Part shown: positions 47,760 to 62,300 of the stretch, one piece after another
Position numbering within the stretch: the first letter of the stretch is position 1
How the letters are laid out: each line of letters begins with the position of its first letter
Source: Formicarius rufipectus
Lineage: Eukaryota > Chordata > Aves > Passeriformes > Formicariidae
Direction: 5' to 3'
Assembly: GCA_013399695.1 (NCBI GenBank)
Contig: VXAU01002072.1
Coordinates: 682,001-746,000, forward strand
DNA: 64,000 nucleotides
Program-made: the position numbers and the translations under genes
Notes under the pieces: model-generated
Databases searched by the model: none
What the model was told of the DNA's origin: nothing
The model's input: only the letters and a program-made list of their open reading frames with translations

Positions 47760-48175
47760 AAAGCCTGACCCACCCACCCTGTTGGAATTTTACACGTAGT
47801 CATTAGAAAAATAAATTAAAATATAATAAATTAAAGATTTTCACTGGCTACATATCCTGTTGCAGGTATGTTTGGACTGGTCTTCATGTAGCAAAGGTGA
47901 AGCAAAGTTTTAAAGATTTCACATGGTTTGGCTAGCTAAAGCAGACTAGCCTGTTTCAGTTCCCTAAGAATAATTCTTAAATAATCTAAGAGCTTTTAAT
48001 GGATAAAAGAAAGCACCCATTTCCCCCTCGCCTCCCAATTTTACAGCACTTAACTTTTTTTTAAATGTCAAGCAGTTACAAAATTCTCCAACCAGTTGCT
48101 TCCAATTAAAAGTTGGCTATTTACTCTGTTTGGGATTTTCTTAAATCTTGCCAGATTGCAAAATATTTCCCAAAC
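47760..48175 (+). repeat. Copy 2 of the 416-bp duplication
   Basis: Second copy of the 47337-47752 block. It is contiguous on its right with unique sequence (ttaaacatataagg...), whereas copy 1 is contiguous on its left with unique sequence. This is the pattern of two contig ends overlapping. Confidence 0.95.
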
Positions 48176-50932
48176 TTAAACATATAAGGAGAAGTAGACA
48201 TTTTCACAATTACAACTCTAAAACTTAATCTTTACAGTTATGTCTACAATGTCAAATTTAGGAGCTGTGATTTCCCATTCAAGAAGCATCATTGGTGGTT
48301 GGGTGCAGCCATGCAAGGAGGGGGAAGAAGACAGAGTCATTTTTGCTTCTCCCTAACACACTCATTACTGCACTGCAAGGTAAAAATCCCAGGCAAGACA
48401 AATCAGGACTAGCACTTATGTAAACCTTGTTATGGCAGTGAAAGTTAGGAACTGCTATAACTTCACTAAGATTTATTACTGGGCTTTGTAAAGTAAAACA
48501 TGCCTCTCTCCTTCAGAGACTAAGCAGGGGAAACAAGTTATACTAATCTCTCAGAAGTCAAGGAAGACAAGGCATCAGCATAAATGGAGTAGGTACTTGA
48601 AAGAAAACCCAAACAAACCACAGTCAAAAACTTGTAGAAATTCTAACATTCAAAATTCTGCAGTGTCTCCAGTCTAGGAATGGTCTGAACAAGGTATGCC
48701 CTCCCCCTGTGTAAGAAAGGCCACTCAGACACGCTGCAATTGTACTCCTCCTCTTGCTCACCAAAGACAGCTCATAGTTGCTAAGTTGATCTAAAAGCTG
48801 GCTTTAAATGAGTTCTGCATGCTCTGGCTGCAGGCTCAAACATTAACTTTGGGGGGTATTTTCTGTATGCATTAATTTCTCTCCATGCCTTCTAAAAACC
48901 AGGGAAAGAAGAAAACCTTTTAAAACCATGGCACACCTCAGAAGAGGTTCAGAGAAGCAATGGTGTTGTGTCTTTAAGCCCATCTTTTGCAGTCTTTTCT
49001 ATTGCCTTTCAAAGCACCAGCTGCCACTGTGCTAGGTCCTCTGTTATGTCTTGCTCTCAGATCTACAAGTAGGGAGCAGAAAAAATAACTGAAATTTACA
49101 TAATTTTAAGTCATTTTATACCACAAAGTTGTAGTAAAGAAGAAAGCTATTAGAGCTTTTTCCTCATTCAGAAATTTTAATATCTAGAAAGCCCAATGAG
49201 TACAATGGAGTAACTGCAGAAAGGTGTCTGTACAGCACTCAGACTGTTAAGAACCTGAACCTATCCATTCACATATAATCAAGCACTTAATACTATTTAT
49301 CACATCTAAGTGATATAAACACACACTTATACTGTTGTTTTTACCTATAACAATCTAAATCATCCAATTTAGAATATTCCATTTACTTTTGAAGTGCCTG
49401 CACTGACCACTTTCAAGGACTGTTTCTTAGTTTGCTTATACTATTTTTTGCTACTAAGAAAATGAGTAAAAATAAAAGGACATAATCCCAACCATTAGAA
49501 CACCTCTACACTTTCATTTCCTACTTTTATTTAAAATTTGTTTAAAAAGGTATGGTAAAAAGCAGTTATCATCAAACCCTCTACTTTTAACTTCATTTTC
49601 TGTGGAAATAAAGGGGTTATGATGAAAACCAAACCAAATTATGCAGGTTTTTGAGGTATATTAAAACTGCAAACTCCTTGACAAATGAATATATCAAAAT
49701 CAAGACTATTTCACCATTTCAATAATGTCTTTAAATTTAGCAGTGAGTAGAATAATATTTTTCAATTTAATTATTTTTAAAACTTGATACTGCCTGTCAC
49801 TTCACATTTCTTTTTTCTTCAATACCCATGCAAGGACCTAATCCTCACAGTTTAACTTTGCCAGTGGCTAAAATATATTTCTCAAAATGGGTTCCATAGC
49901 CACTGTAAAGTATTAGCCATGGTTTACCTAAACTTGAAACGTATTAGCCACTGTGCTTTATATCAACACTGAAACAAATCATTACAATTCAGAAAGTTCA
50001 AAAATTAAATCCATTTAAGTTTGGGTTTTTTTCCAGCTGCACCAGCACTAAAATACTTGACTATTTCAAAACTACAGAATTGAGTTCTCGCAGCTCAAAG
50101 AATGAACAAAGACTATATTCAATTTGAAGTGTTACTAATACACTCTTTAAGTCCAAGTCCTATGAATGGTTTCAACACCTGCTTCTTACTTCGCTTCATA
50201 ATTAATGTTCAGATCAATCAAGTGAAAAACAAGAAAAAAAGAAACGGAAATAAGTTGTACTTGACAGCTTCAGGAGAAATCCTTAAGTTTTTTAAAGGGA
50301 AAAGCCCAACAATTGGGAAGAGAATGGAGGGAACAGATACATGGCTGTCATATGTCCGAAGGTTAGTTAGGTTTCAATGCTATAGCTGTGTTCTGCAAAA
50401 TAAATTCAAGTTATTGCCTAGAGGACAGTCACAGTGACAAACATTTATTAACTTTTAAAAATAAGTTCTCAGATATTTTCAGATTCATTAATACAATTTG
50501 CTCTTTGACCTGTAGATTTTTGTTTGCCAGCTCTTCTCAATTTAATGTTACCTGATTAAAACAGTGACAAAGAAGGATACTAATCCTTTCTTTTTCTTCC
50601 CCTTTTGGGTCCTCTTTGACAGTTAAAGGTATTTGGGAAAAAGAGATACATGTATGAAAAGACAGCTGTCACTTAAAACAATAAATATTCTGCTGAAACC
50701 AGTGCTTGTGGGAGTAAGAAGATTTTGAAGTGGCTTGCATGTATCCTTCCCAAGTAATTAAAGCTTGAGAGGATGAACTCTACAAGCTATTTCAAACTCA
50801 AATCATGACACGTCTCAATACATGTACCATGTAAAAGGTACTTTACCAAAGAAGGAAAAATTTTTTGACTTGCACATGACTCTCCATCCTAGGGTCACCA
50901 AGGGTGGGCACTTTTCATCATGAAGCATTCTC

Positions 50933-51202
50933 ATCTCCAGAATAACTACCAACAGCCCACAAGAGAAATACAGACACTGACTTGAATACCTAACAAAACG
51001 GTACCTGTCACAGAAAGCATGATCTCCAGAATAACTACCAACAGCCCACAAGAGAAATACAGACACTGACTTGAATACCTAACAAAACGGTACCTGTCAC
51101 AGAAAGCATGATCTCCAGAATAACTACCAACAGCCCACAAGAGAAATACAGACACTGACTTGAATACCTAACAAAACGGTACCTGTCACAGAAAGCATGA
51201 TC
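50933..51202. repeat. 89-bp minisatellite, three copies
   Basis: Units start at 50933, 51022 and 51111 (period 89) and appear identical. The array ends near 51200 in unique sequence. Because 89 is not a multiple of 3 and the minus strand lacks stops, all minus frames stay open, which produces overlapping shadow ORFs. It lies in presumed FRS2 5' intronic DNA. Confidence 0.95.
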
Positions 51203-54200
51203 CTGCAGATGTGATATGCTATGCAAAGTGGAGCCCCTTCGGGTGACAGGCAAACTTCATCCTTCTGTTTGATGTCTGTAAGAGCAACAGAGACCAGACC
51301 TCCTAGGAAAATCATGAGGCTCCTGGGAAGCCTTCATAAAGCTTTTACAATTGCATAGTTTTGGAACCAGTCTGTATGTCAGATTGGAGTTAGGTTTACT
51401 GTGACATAGTTAAATCTCCCCACATAAACTCTAGTGCAGGCAAGCTATGAGTGGATCGTTTGTTCCTCGATACCAGTTGTGTGAGCCTGTTAGAAATGAG
51501 TGAGCTTGAGGGTGCCCCTCCTGAGCCTCCTCTCAGGTAAGGGGATGCAGCCTCAACCAACAAACTACAGAAGCAAGTGGGAGACAACAATTCACTTTTA
51601 TTTCTCTGAAAACCCAGAGTCTCCACTGGGAGACATGAGGTCCACTGTATCTGCAGCTTAAAGGTAGAACTACCTCTCCACAAAGAATCGTCTCAAGCCT
51701 AGAAAGGCCTCGTTCTCCTGATGGCTTCAAGTTCAGGCATTATCAGAAGTGATAGATATGGCAAATTATTTGAATCCATATAAGAACATGCACAAATTGC
51801 TTAGTATTAAGCAAAAGTCCCCCTTATACCTTCCTTCAAGCATTTTAATGCTGTAACCTCTTATAGATTCACTAAAAAACCCCATTATTTTCTTCCAAAG
51901 TACTACATAAAATAGCATTCAAAATACTTCATGCAGGAACAGATCAATCACATTTCTAGATTCTGCCTCTTAGAGACACATTTTTTTCCTACTTCCCCTG
52001 GGGTTAAATAAAATTTGTGGGCCTCAGGTGTTTGGATGTTTACAGTTACATAGTGATTCAGAGCAGAAGCATCCCCAATTCAGTATTGCAGTGACTATCA
52101 GCACACATGCCCAGTACATGCTGCAATCTCACATACATATAACTTGGTGACAGATGACCTATTCAAAACAAGAAATCTGATTTCATTATAGTTGGATGAA
52201 TAGTTTCTTAGAGGAATGTTACAGAAGTCTTAAAATTGATTTCTTTTAAAATATAAGTTATTTTAAATCTTTTTTATGGCTCTCAGTATATAAAAATAAA
52301 ACTAGTCAAGCATTTACCGATGCCACTCTGCAACTTTTTCTCTCTCTCCCTGTCCCTCATTTTCCCCCCAAGAACCTATTTTTCATTATAAATCTTTTAT
52401 AGAATGACACTACATATAAATTCATTTATTTCAGATTTGTTATCCTTCATGCTTCATCATTTTCACCCTTGCATACCATATTCAATATTGCTTGATTTTT
52501 GTTTAAAACTGGTGCGTTCAGATTTGCTTAACAGTGAATTTTCACTCTGCAAAAATATAAGCAATAAGGATAGGACACAATTTATAAAGTAGCCTATTTT
52601 TCTAGATCCTTCATGAAGAATACTGAGAACATAATATATCAATGGGAAAACATGTTTTCAGAGGTACTGCATGAATTGGGAATTAAATCCTGTTTTTAAA
52701 AATTCTCCCCAACCAATGTCAAAGTTTGCACTACCCTTACCAACCCAAAATCTTATGACAGAACCTGAACCTTACATACTCAATTGCTTTGAACACTAGC
52801 AACTCCACTCAACTTGCTTTGTTTTTCTGTTTTCCCTATGATGAGCCACACAGCATAGAACCTGCCCCTCCCTGGAGCTCATTCCAGTACATCTTTCTCC
52901 TCTTTTAAAGTCTCACAATTGGAAATACTTGAAGAAAATACAGCCAAATCCCTGCAGATACATTATAATTCATTATCTCAGGTCAGAGTTTTTGAGCACT
53001 TACTGATCTCCATGATTCCTCTACAGCAGGGAATAATTTCACTTGGAGACTATTACCTCAAAGATTAAATAGAAACTGAGAGTATAAATTTGAACATTTC
53101 AGGTTATACAGACAATTTCTAAGTAACTCATTACACCCTCTGCTCATTAACCAGAGTTGTCACTGCAACAAAGAAGCTTTAATCTTTATGCACACAAAAC
53201 AAATCTTGGATGAAAGTGGAATACAGCAAATAGACAAATAAGAGAAACCAACCTGCCACGTAAGAAAAATGTTACTGAGTAACATTACTATTTTATTGGC
53301 ATGTTATTCCTTCCAGAAGATAAGTGAAGGAGACTGGGACAGTACTGCAATCAGTCCTTTGGGTTTTGCTGGTAGGCAGAACACTGCCCATCTCATAACT
53401 GGCTAATACAATGGATTAAATGGACAACCTATTTATCTGATGTGGCATATCCTGCATCTTCAGAGTCTCAATGTGGTCACATGGTGGCAAATTCTGTATG
53501 ATTTAAGAATCCTGGAATCCTAAGTAGGACTTAAAATAACCCATGCTTTGACCTTCTGTTTATTTTGGCTTGTGTACCTTCATTGCCATGAAACCAAGTT
53601 CTTTCAATTGGAAAACAACAAAACTTAGGTTTCTGGAAAACGGGACTCCCACATACCAGACCTCACATGCCCATAAGAGATGCAGCACCAAAATAAAGCA
53701 TATCCCCTGAACTAGTAATTATTGAGCGTGGTCAGATCTAAGAGCCTTATTTGCCCAATGGTCACAAAAAGGACTTCTTTGCTTTACAATTACTCCAGGG
53801 GAAAAAATAAATATATCTGTACATCAGCAAGGACTTTAATGTTTGGAGACAGAAGAGACGTAAGAGGTGCCAGAGTCAGAATGTTCTTCCATGGAAACAG
53901 AGGAGTTTAAAGGGACATGAGCATTCAGCAAAACAGAAAGAAACCACAAGAAATACAGCAAAAGGGGCATGAAAAAATTGCCTTGCCTGCCCACAGCTGT
54001 CACCATCACTGAACTCATCTTATTTCATGTGTCCTGGAAGGCTGCTGCCTTGCACAGTTTGACAAACAATGACATAACAACAATTCACCCCCAAACAGCG
54101 AACGTATTTTGGGAAGAAGGCATTTTAATAGCAAAGCAAACTGAACTAAGGTCAGATACAGTCCTTGTCCTTCATCCACTTAGCAACAACTACTAAGAAA

Positions 54201-54616
54201 ATTAATATTAAAGGTGCCTAAGCACTAGAAGGATTAAAAAGTAGCAGTATTAGCAGAACATAACAGAGTTAAAAATTAAAATGAAGGAGATCCAAGAAGA
54301 AACTAAACATGCTGAGAAAGACTTTGGTGCCGTTGGCTGCAATTACGGAAAACAAACTATGAATGGTAGAGGTGAAGCTGCAGAATCTAGTTCATAACTC
54401 TGTTTATGCTAACAGGTGGAGTTTTACCTCAAGATTTTTATTAAATGAGCATGTTGTCAGACTTATGATTAAAACACAGTAATAAATGGGCACTCCTTTT
54501 CTTTCTTTAGCCCTTTCCAAAGGAAAAACAACAAAAACAAAACCAAAAAAACCGGCAAAACCCAAGTTAAGCTGTAAAGCCTTCTGGCTCCAATGAAAAC
54601 AAAATTATTGCAACCA

Positions 54617-54655
54617 CACACAAGCTTCAGCACACAAGCTTCAGCACACAAGCTT
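54617..54655. repeat. 14-bp tandem repeat, about 2.8 copies
   Basis: Unit cacacaagcttcag repeated at 54617, 54631 and 54645 (the last is partial). Confidence 0.9.
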
Positions 54656-55527
54656 GCCGTTTCGGCACATTGCCTTCAGAGCCCTCTTTGAACACACAGC
54701 AAGGAGGCTGATGCAGGATCGAACTGAGAACTCACCCTCTCAGCAGCATTCCTTTGCTGGCACCTTCTGCTGCTGCCAAGTGTCTGCTTCTCAAACTCAC
54801 AGGAGGTTTTTTTTCCCCCCTTACTCCTTTTTAACACTCAAATCACCTCACAACTCAATCTGTTTTGCTGTATATGTCTCTGTATATTTGGAATCAAAAT
54901 GAACAGCAACTTATTTCTTCCCCTCACCCCACCCTGCTTTAGTGCCATATAACAATATCTAGTATCATTTAATAAAAATAAAATATTTTAAAAAGAAAAT
55001 TAGGAACCTTGTTGTTTGCTTAAATTCAGGACTACTAACTGATCTTGAAGAGTCATTATGCAAAAATTTTAAATGGTATGCTACTACTAAATCAATTCTC
55101 TACAGCTGCCCTTGAAATGATCACTTTAGCAAAATGCTCACATTTAAGTGACTTAGTTTAACATTTGTAGGAACACTGTCTATCAGTAATTTCTTGCCAA
55201 AAAAAATGCTCGTTCTGACAGAAAAGCTCTTATGCTCACCTTAATTACAGCAGAATTGAAGATTAAAGTTCAGCTCAAACAGCTAAGACAGAACTGCAAC
55301 AGACAGCAATGCTGTGCCAACACTAAATATTTTGTGACATTTACCACTGATTTATGTAACACTGAACCGACACCTCTCCACTTTCCTCTAGCATGACATT
55401 CTAAGAACTGCATTCCCTTATCCTGAAGTGCAGTACCCTGCATTTTAGCCTATCCTAAGGCGATATAAAGGGTAATCATACATTTCATTCGAGTACTAAG
55501 TTGGTACAACTGTTCTATTCAACAGAT

Positions 55528-55543
55528 GCACACACACACACAC
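55528..55543. repeat. Short (CA)n microsatellite
   Basis: About eight CA units followed by a short (TA)n run. Confidence 0.85.
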
Positions 55544-58500
55544 ATATATAGATACAGCAGTAAATGGAGTTTAAAATTTTTACCTCAGTGCATTTTTAAG
55601 ACTCTAGATCTTTAATAAACATGTATCTTGAACAGGAGTGCAAAAGCTGTTTGCTTCACCATCCCCATTAATCCTTTTGAGGATGTGGGACATCATTCCT
55701 TGTTCTACTCTCTAATCGCTCTCCAAAAATGAACCTCTTACACTAAACTTCCAGAGAAACAAGACTTATGTTTTATTTGGTATAATTTTTAAAACAACTT
55801 ACACACATGCAAGTATTTTTCAATTTCTTAGTAAAACAATTTCTCCAGATCCACACCACCACATTGTTTTCTGTGAATATCTGCCAAATTAACTACATCC
55901 TTTTAAAAGACACAGCCAGAACATCACACTCCAAACCACAACATTAGTTTAAACAAGCAGGCACTACTAAATTATTTTATTCTTGGAAATTCTGAATCTC
56001 TTTTAAAATGTCCTCTGAGGAGTAGCATACACAGAAAGCATCACTTTTACACAACAATAAACCAGTAGAAATGGGACTGAAGTTTTAAGAGCAGTGATAT
56101 GGAAAAGCTTTTTGGATACAGGATCAAGGAGAAAGACAAGGAGATGGGAAAATAAAGTGGAAGGCTACAGTAATGAAGTCAAGTAATGGGGTCAAAAAAG
56201 GAAGCTGAAATTGTTTGAATAGTGAGTCAGCTCTCCAATATTTAACCACAAATGCCTCCTAAAACTTAAGGCCCACAGGTCTTGCCAAGTTTTCAAAGCC
56301 AGCAAACTGCCAAATTTTGTAATTAAGTAAATGGCATTGAATTTGCATTTTGTAATATTTTAATCTCTGGAAGATTGTTAATTCAAACATTTTAGGAAAA
56401 GTTACCTTGTTCTTTTATATTTTTGACATGCTTTGCACACAGTCTTCTAATACACCAACAGAAACAATGCTGGAAAGCCACCAGAGCCTTTCTTACTGAA
56501 ATATTAAGCAGATTAGATAAGATGTTATCAAAAGTAAGACCATGACACTGCTTTATATAAATAAATAAATACAGTATGTATATAATTTCAGTATTCTCAG
56601 TATGTGCCCTTCTTCATCCACCCACTGGTTCCTCTTCCACTATCAGCACGTTCTTAGCACTGGGATACCCGATAAGGAACCTGGCCTTACCTAACATTCA
56701 GCTTTTATACATGGCTTGTGTCTTGGAGAACTGATACTTGCATCTTTTCAATATCTCATTAAATTTGTGTTCTTTAAAAAATAGTTTGCCTTCAGTATTT
56801 ACCATTTTTCAATTTTCTGCACAGAACTCTGTCCACCACTTTTGAAAGACTCATGATTTTCTTTGTTCTGTTTACTCCTCATGTGTTTCTTTTACAACTT
56901 TTTCTTCCCACTTCAGGTAGTAACTCTAGTAATCACTTAAGAAGTGCACTGAACTTTCGTGGTGCAGGGACACTAGTCTGAAGTTTCAGCCAAACCTCAC
57001 ACACCTCTTCTTCTCCTTGGCTGTGAAGATTTCCAAGCACTGCAGAGTATTAAATATCACCTGAAACACTGTAGCCCACAAAGCCTCCATATAAATGTTT
57101 TGTCAGTGAACAGCACTCAGTGCTAACGTCTAAATATGAATTCACGCTCTATATATTTCTGTATTCCGAGTGAATCTACTGTACTGCAAAATTCTGCAAC
57201 TTCTAGATATTAAAAATGAGGTTGATGCAGTTTAAAATATCACAATTTTGCATATGGAAAACAAGTTGATTTGTTTTATAGCTAGCAGGAACAAGTTTGC
57301 CTTTGCCCATCCATTTTGTTTGCACCTGATTGCTATACTGAATGCCCATTTTCTCTTTTAAAGTATTAATTCTAGAGACTGTCAAAGACGCCACAACTTT
57401 ATTACCATTACAAGCCATGACTGTCAAAGCAGCACCCATACTACGCTTTGAAAATGGCATCAATTCCACAGCAGGGTCTTGTCTTTACTTGGGACTAAAG
57501 CCTCCAAAATTTGCCCTCCACATTATCATTTCTTTTTTTACATTTATTACATAGTTTCATCAGCCAATTTGCTACTTTGGCATATTAGAAATCTACAAAA
57601 AAAGGATATAAACCAAATCATTCACAGATTCTGAAAGTACAGCCCCTTATGGGTGAAAACTCAGAAGACTCTAGCACCATTTGTTTAAAAACATGAAATG
57701 TAATAAGATTTGGCAGAAAAACTCATTTAAATAACAAGTCCATAAAGCTTGTTGGCACTTACTTAGACAAGAATGGAAAGAAAACAAAAATCTAATTTCG
57801 TCAGTCCCAAGATCTGAATTTGTATTTTAAATGTAGTATTTATACATGATTCAAGATCTTAATCTAGACTTCAAATACAGATGACAGTAGTTTAACAAAC
57901 AATTTCAACAGATAACTGACTTACTAAGCCCCTTCAAGATATACTCTCTAGGTAAAAATCAAAGCTGCAAAATATCTAATGTACTGACTTCCCTTGTCCT
58001 CTTATTCTGCTACAGCTTATTCGCATTTCTGCAGTGAACTATATATTTTAACAGGTTCTTTTGACATAAAGGAAATTGTTTGTTACCACTGTTAATATTA
58101 AAACTCCTATAAAGTAGTTACAGGACCTTCTTACTCTCTGCAACACATTTCAACTCCTCAGGAAAGTCCAGGGAATGATATACAAAAATTCTAAATCAGC
58201 TAAACTGAACCACCACTGTCCACAGGACTGTTTTTTACTAGTTACCACAAAAAAATATGATTATTTAAATGAAATTTCTTCAGAACTCTATGCTGTCCAA
58301 GACCTCTGTGTTTTATTTTGTGAAGAAATGCAGCAAAGATATTTGAGGTGCTCTCTTCTGTATAAGATGAGGAATATTGCCAAATACCTGAGCTGTTTTA
58401 TCCCAAGCAAGTAAATTCTAATTTTAGAAGTTAAATGAGTTTTTACACTGAAAAACTGTTGATCAAGTGGAAAAAAAAAAGCTGACACTTCAAGATGAGA

Positions 58501-59277
58501 TAACTCAATAGAATATTTGAGAATTAAAAAAAAAAAGCTTTTAAAAACCATTAAGTATAAAAGCCACCAAATAATTAAACATAGAATAAATACATGGCAA
58601 TTAATGTTTGTAATAAGCTGACAAGAAAACTTTTGTAAAAAGTTGACAAGAGAACTTTGATGTCTTGAAAAGCTCCAAAATCAAGGTCAGAAAACTTTCT
58701 GAAATACATCATTAGAGAGAAAGTTAACTGCTTGCAATAAATGGGTGAGATGTAGTACATTAGCAGGAGACAAAGGAGTCAGGCTAGGTTCATCTATGCT
58801 AGCCTTAAGCAATTTGTAATTAAGAATAAACAACTCCCTTCTCCAATATTTGAAAATTTTCAGAAGCAGTTTTAGAAGAAAAACTACCTTTGAACTTGGT
58901 GTTGAATTATATTCCTGACAAGGACCACGTTTTACACATCAACACGTTACATACAAGACGGACTCAGATTACAGAAGCGATTACTGAACACCTTAAAGAA
59001 TGAAATCATGGAAATAACACCAATGAACACAAACTGTATGAAAGTATGTGGATCTATGGATAGAAAAATCAAAATGTCTGCTATGTAATGAATCTTCAAA
59101 GTCTGAAGTGTAAACTTTAAGGTTTCATTAATATAACTGGTACTTTTGGTCTAAACCTTCAATGACGATTTTCACTTATTCAATAAAGGAGAAAAACCTC
59201 ACTGTACCACATAAGAGGAGTTTTTCCAGAAGAACACAGTTCAGGTAACAATTTTATATGACAACTGATTTGTAAAG

Positions 59278-59303
59278 CATGATTACTGAACACAGTAATC
59301 ATG
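59278..59303. repeat. Perfect 11-bp hairpin-forming inverted repeat
   Basis: Arms CATGATTACTG and CAGTAATCATG are perfect reverse complements separated by the 4-base loop AACA. There is no T-run after it and no gene nearby, so it is recorded as structure only. Confidence 0.85.
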
Positions 59304-62300
59304 AACACATTGTTCCTTCCTTTTCTGCTTATCTTAATTACTTTTTGCTGTCTTTCCTATAGCAGTCCATTTCCCATCACAGAGACCTCTGCTGGGACAC
59401 ACGCTGAAAATAACAACTGACCCTTTTGTACTAACTTTGGGGTTTAGTGAATCAGTAGGGTGATCAGTAACAATCATGTCACTGCCAATTATTCAGTCCA
59501 GTGGAGATGGCTAGTCAGATAAAGTCAGACAACTATCCCTGGGGCCAGCACCAGAGGCAAGTAAGGCCAGGACACTGGAAAGAATCTCTGTGTAACTCAC
59601 TGACTTCCTCTCCCACGTTAGCAACGTTTTCTTTCTGTTAACAGTCCCTATTTCACTTCCTTGAACCTTTTCTGATCGCCACACCTCATCTCAGGTATCT
59701 GCCTCTTATTCCATTTTCTTTCTCCAGCTCATCTCTAGCTCATAACCAGGAACTTGCTACCACCATTGCTGTCAACCTACAATCACTTACATAATATGCG
59801 TTTTTTGGAGTTTGGGTTTTTTTGCATGCCTATCTTACCCATTTAGACTATAAACTCTAAAAAACAGTTGGTTATACCTGCCCTAATATTTATACTGCAA
59901 CTACCAGAAGAGATGTAATTTCAGCTGACCATTACACACACTGTAATAGACAGGTCCAGCCACAACTCCTTGGCAGGAACACCTCTACCAGTCTAAACTG
60001 GTATCCCTAATTTTTGGCCCAACTATCTTGTTGCTTTTGTCTGTTCCCATATATATTCTCTCTCCCCAAGAGCTGGCAATGAGTAGACTCATTTTAACTA
60101 TGTTAAAACACTGTTGTGCTTATCATACAATTTCAGTGCCTTGTACTTCACTCTTAAAAAAATTCACAACTTTTACTTCGAATTATGTACAGTTCTACAC
60201 TTACAGAGGTATTACTTGGTGCTGTACTACTTATGACCCTTCGAACCCTCAACTTCAAAACCACCAAACATACAGCTGACAGGTACAGGCTTGGAAAGGG
60301 GAAAGTGTACACTTTGTCATAAACTTAACTGAGACAGAACTTCCTAGGAAACTTTAGCTATACCTTATTTACAGTCAGCACAGTGCTGACAAACCCACTT
60401 TTTTTATTTTTATGTTTAAAACCTTTCTCTGAAATAGTTCAAGAGATAAGAAAAAATAATAGTGGAAGACTTCAAAATAAAGACATCCTCAAGACATGCT
60501 GTACTAAAAGTAGTTTACTTTTCCTACTGAAATCACATTCTTAAAAGTTAAAACAATCAGCAAGCCCAAAGTCCATATACAGGAGATTCAATTACATGAG
60601 ATTAAAATATTTTCTGTAAGTGTTTTAAGAGCTTTGCTTATACAAAGGCAAATAAGGTACCTTGTTGAGCAGTATCTCACCATTCCCTTACAATATGAAG
60701 GCTATGCAATGGAAAGTTGATGAGGCAAAGAGAGAAGACGGATCAAGAGAACATGTACCCATCGAATATTTCAAAAAATTTACTGCATGGCAAATGAAGT
60801 TGAGCACTAATCACTCAGGATTACTCTGTAAATAACCAAAGAGCACTTTAACAAATAAATAGCCATTAGGATGATACAACTTATTTCTACCAAATGCACA
60901 GAAATTATCTCATCAATCTGCCCAAGCGGCCCAACAAACTTCTAATTTTGAATATTGGCATGTTTTGGAAACACATTGGCAAGTATGCTTGACTGGTTCA
61001 AAGAACTTTGCTCATTACTTGTATTGAAACTCCCATTTACTGCCTAGTCTCAAAATACACAGAATCATCCAAGTTAACGGTCTCTGATACAAAAAGTTCA
61101 ATTTTAACCAAAGCTACACAATAAACTGGCAGAAGGGCATGATAATTTGTACCAACTGGCATGGCAATACAGACAGAGAGAGCTCTTGAGCATGTAGTTA
61201 CTCCTTTCCAAGGCTTTACTACACACCAGAACCCACAGTTACCCACCGTGACAGGCTTTCATCAGGACAGATTTCACATGTGGTCTCACCATACACAAAC
61301 TCAGCATTTGCTCCACTAACTCTGAAACAGGTTATTGGTCTTCACTTTGTAAAAAGGAATAGCCTCTTTGAGCTTTCTAGAAACTTAAATGCATCAAGTG
61401 CGTGCCTGTGCCTCCATCTCACCAGTGCTATTGATGGCTGTGCTAGCTAGATAAATCCTCCTAGCTGCAAAAATTGACATGTATTCTCAAAAAGCTGTAC
61501 CAGATCTGTGAGAACTTACACAAAGATTATAATTTCACAATGAGTTAACAAACAGTCCCTCAAACCACCACTGAAAACAGCCAAACAAATTAACAATAGC
61601 ATAGGTATGTGTATCATACTCTGTGCACGTTTTCCCATAGAAATTTACATAAACCATTAAAGGATGCTATTGAAATTTAAATGTATTTTTCAGGTTATTC
61701 CATAAAAGCCACATCCTCTATTACCAGAAATTACTGCTTTCAAATTCAAAATACTGAAGTGTTCTTGCTTATTTTGTCTATCAAGAAAAAGATAGTAGTA
61801 TGAAATAGCAAACAGATGCTTCAAAAGTTCCTAAATGTTGAGGAACAGAATTTATGACCACTTTGCCAGTACAGATTTTGTTTTTTAGAGAAGTCCATTT
61901 AATTTTGCATTTTCTTTAAAATAAGAATGCATAACTTCACTTAAATGGGCAAGTTAAAATCAAGCTCCTGACAGTTAAGCTATTACTGCTGACTGATGGA
62001 CGTCATTCATATAATTTTTCAAAACACCAATTAGATACCAAAATCTTAACCACTCCATCTCAAGCACTATTCAACTCAGTATTAAATTATATAAACTCAC
62101 AGCATGAAACCTGTGGAAGTTTGTGATTTGCTCAAATCAACCTTTAAAGTGTTCAGCAACAATAGCTAAAAATGGCAAGATTTTTGACCTCCCTATGCAA
62201 ACGATCAATAGCATAAAATTAATTGAGAGCAAGAACATAAACTTTAGGCCTTCACATTAAGTAGCACATTTCACATCTGATTCCCAATGGCAGTATAAGT

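Noticed and set aside
50815..51315. Series of overlapping minus-strand frames sharing a repeated hydrophobic peptide
   Set aside because: The peptide is the 89-bp minisatellite read in three frames. There is no start context, homology or conserved codon pattern.
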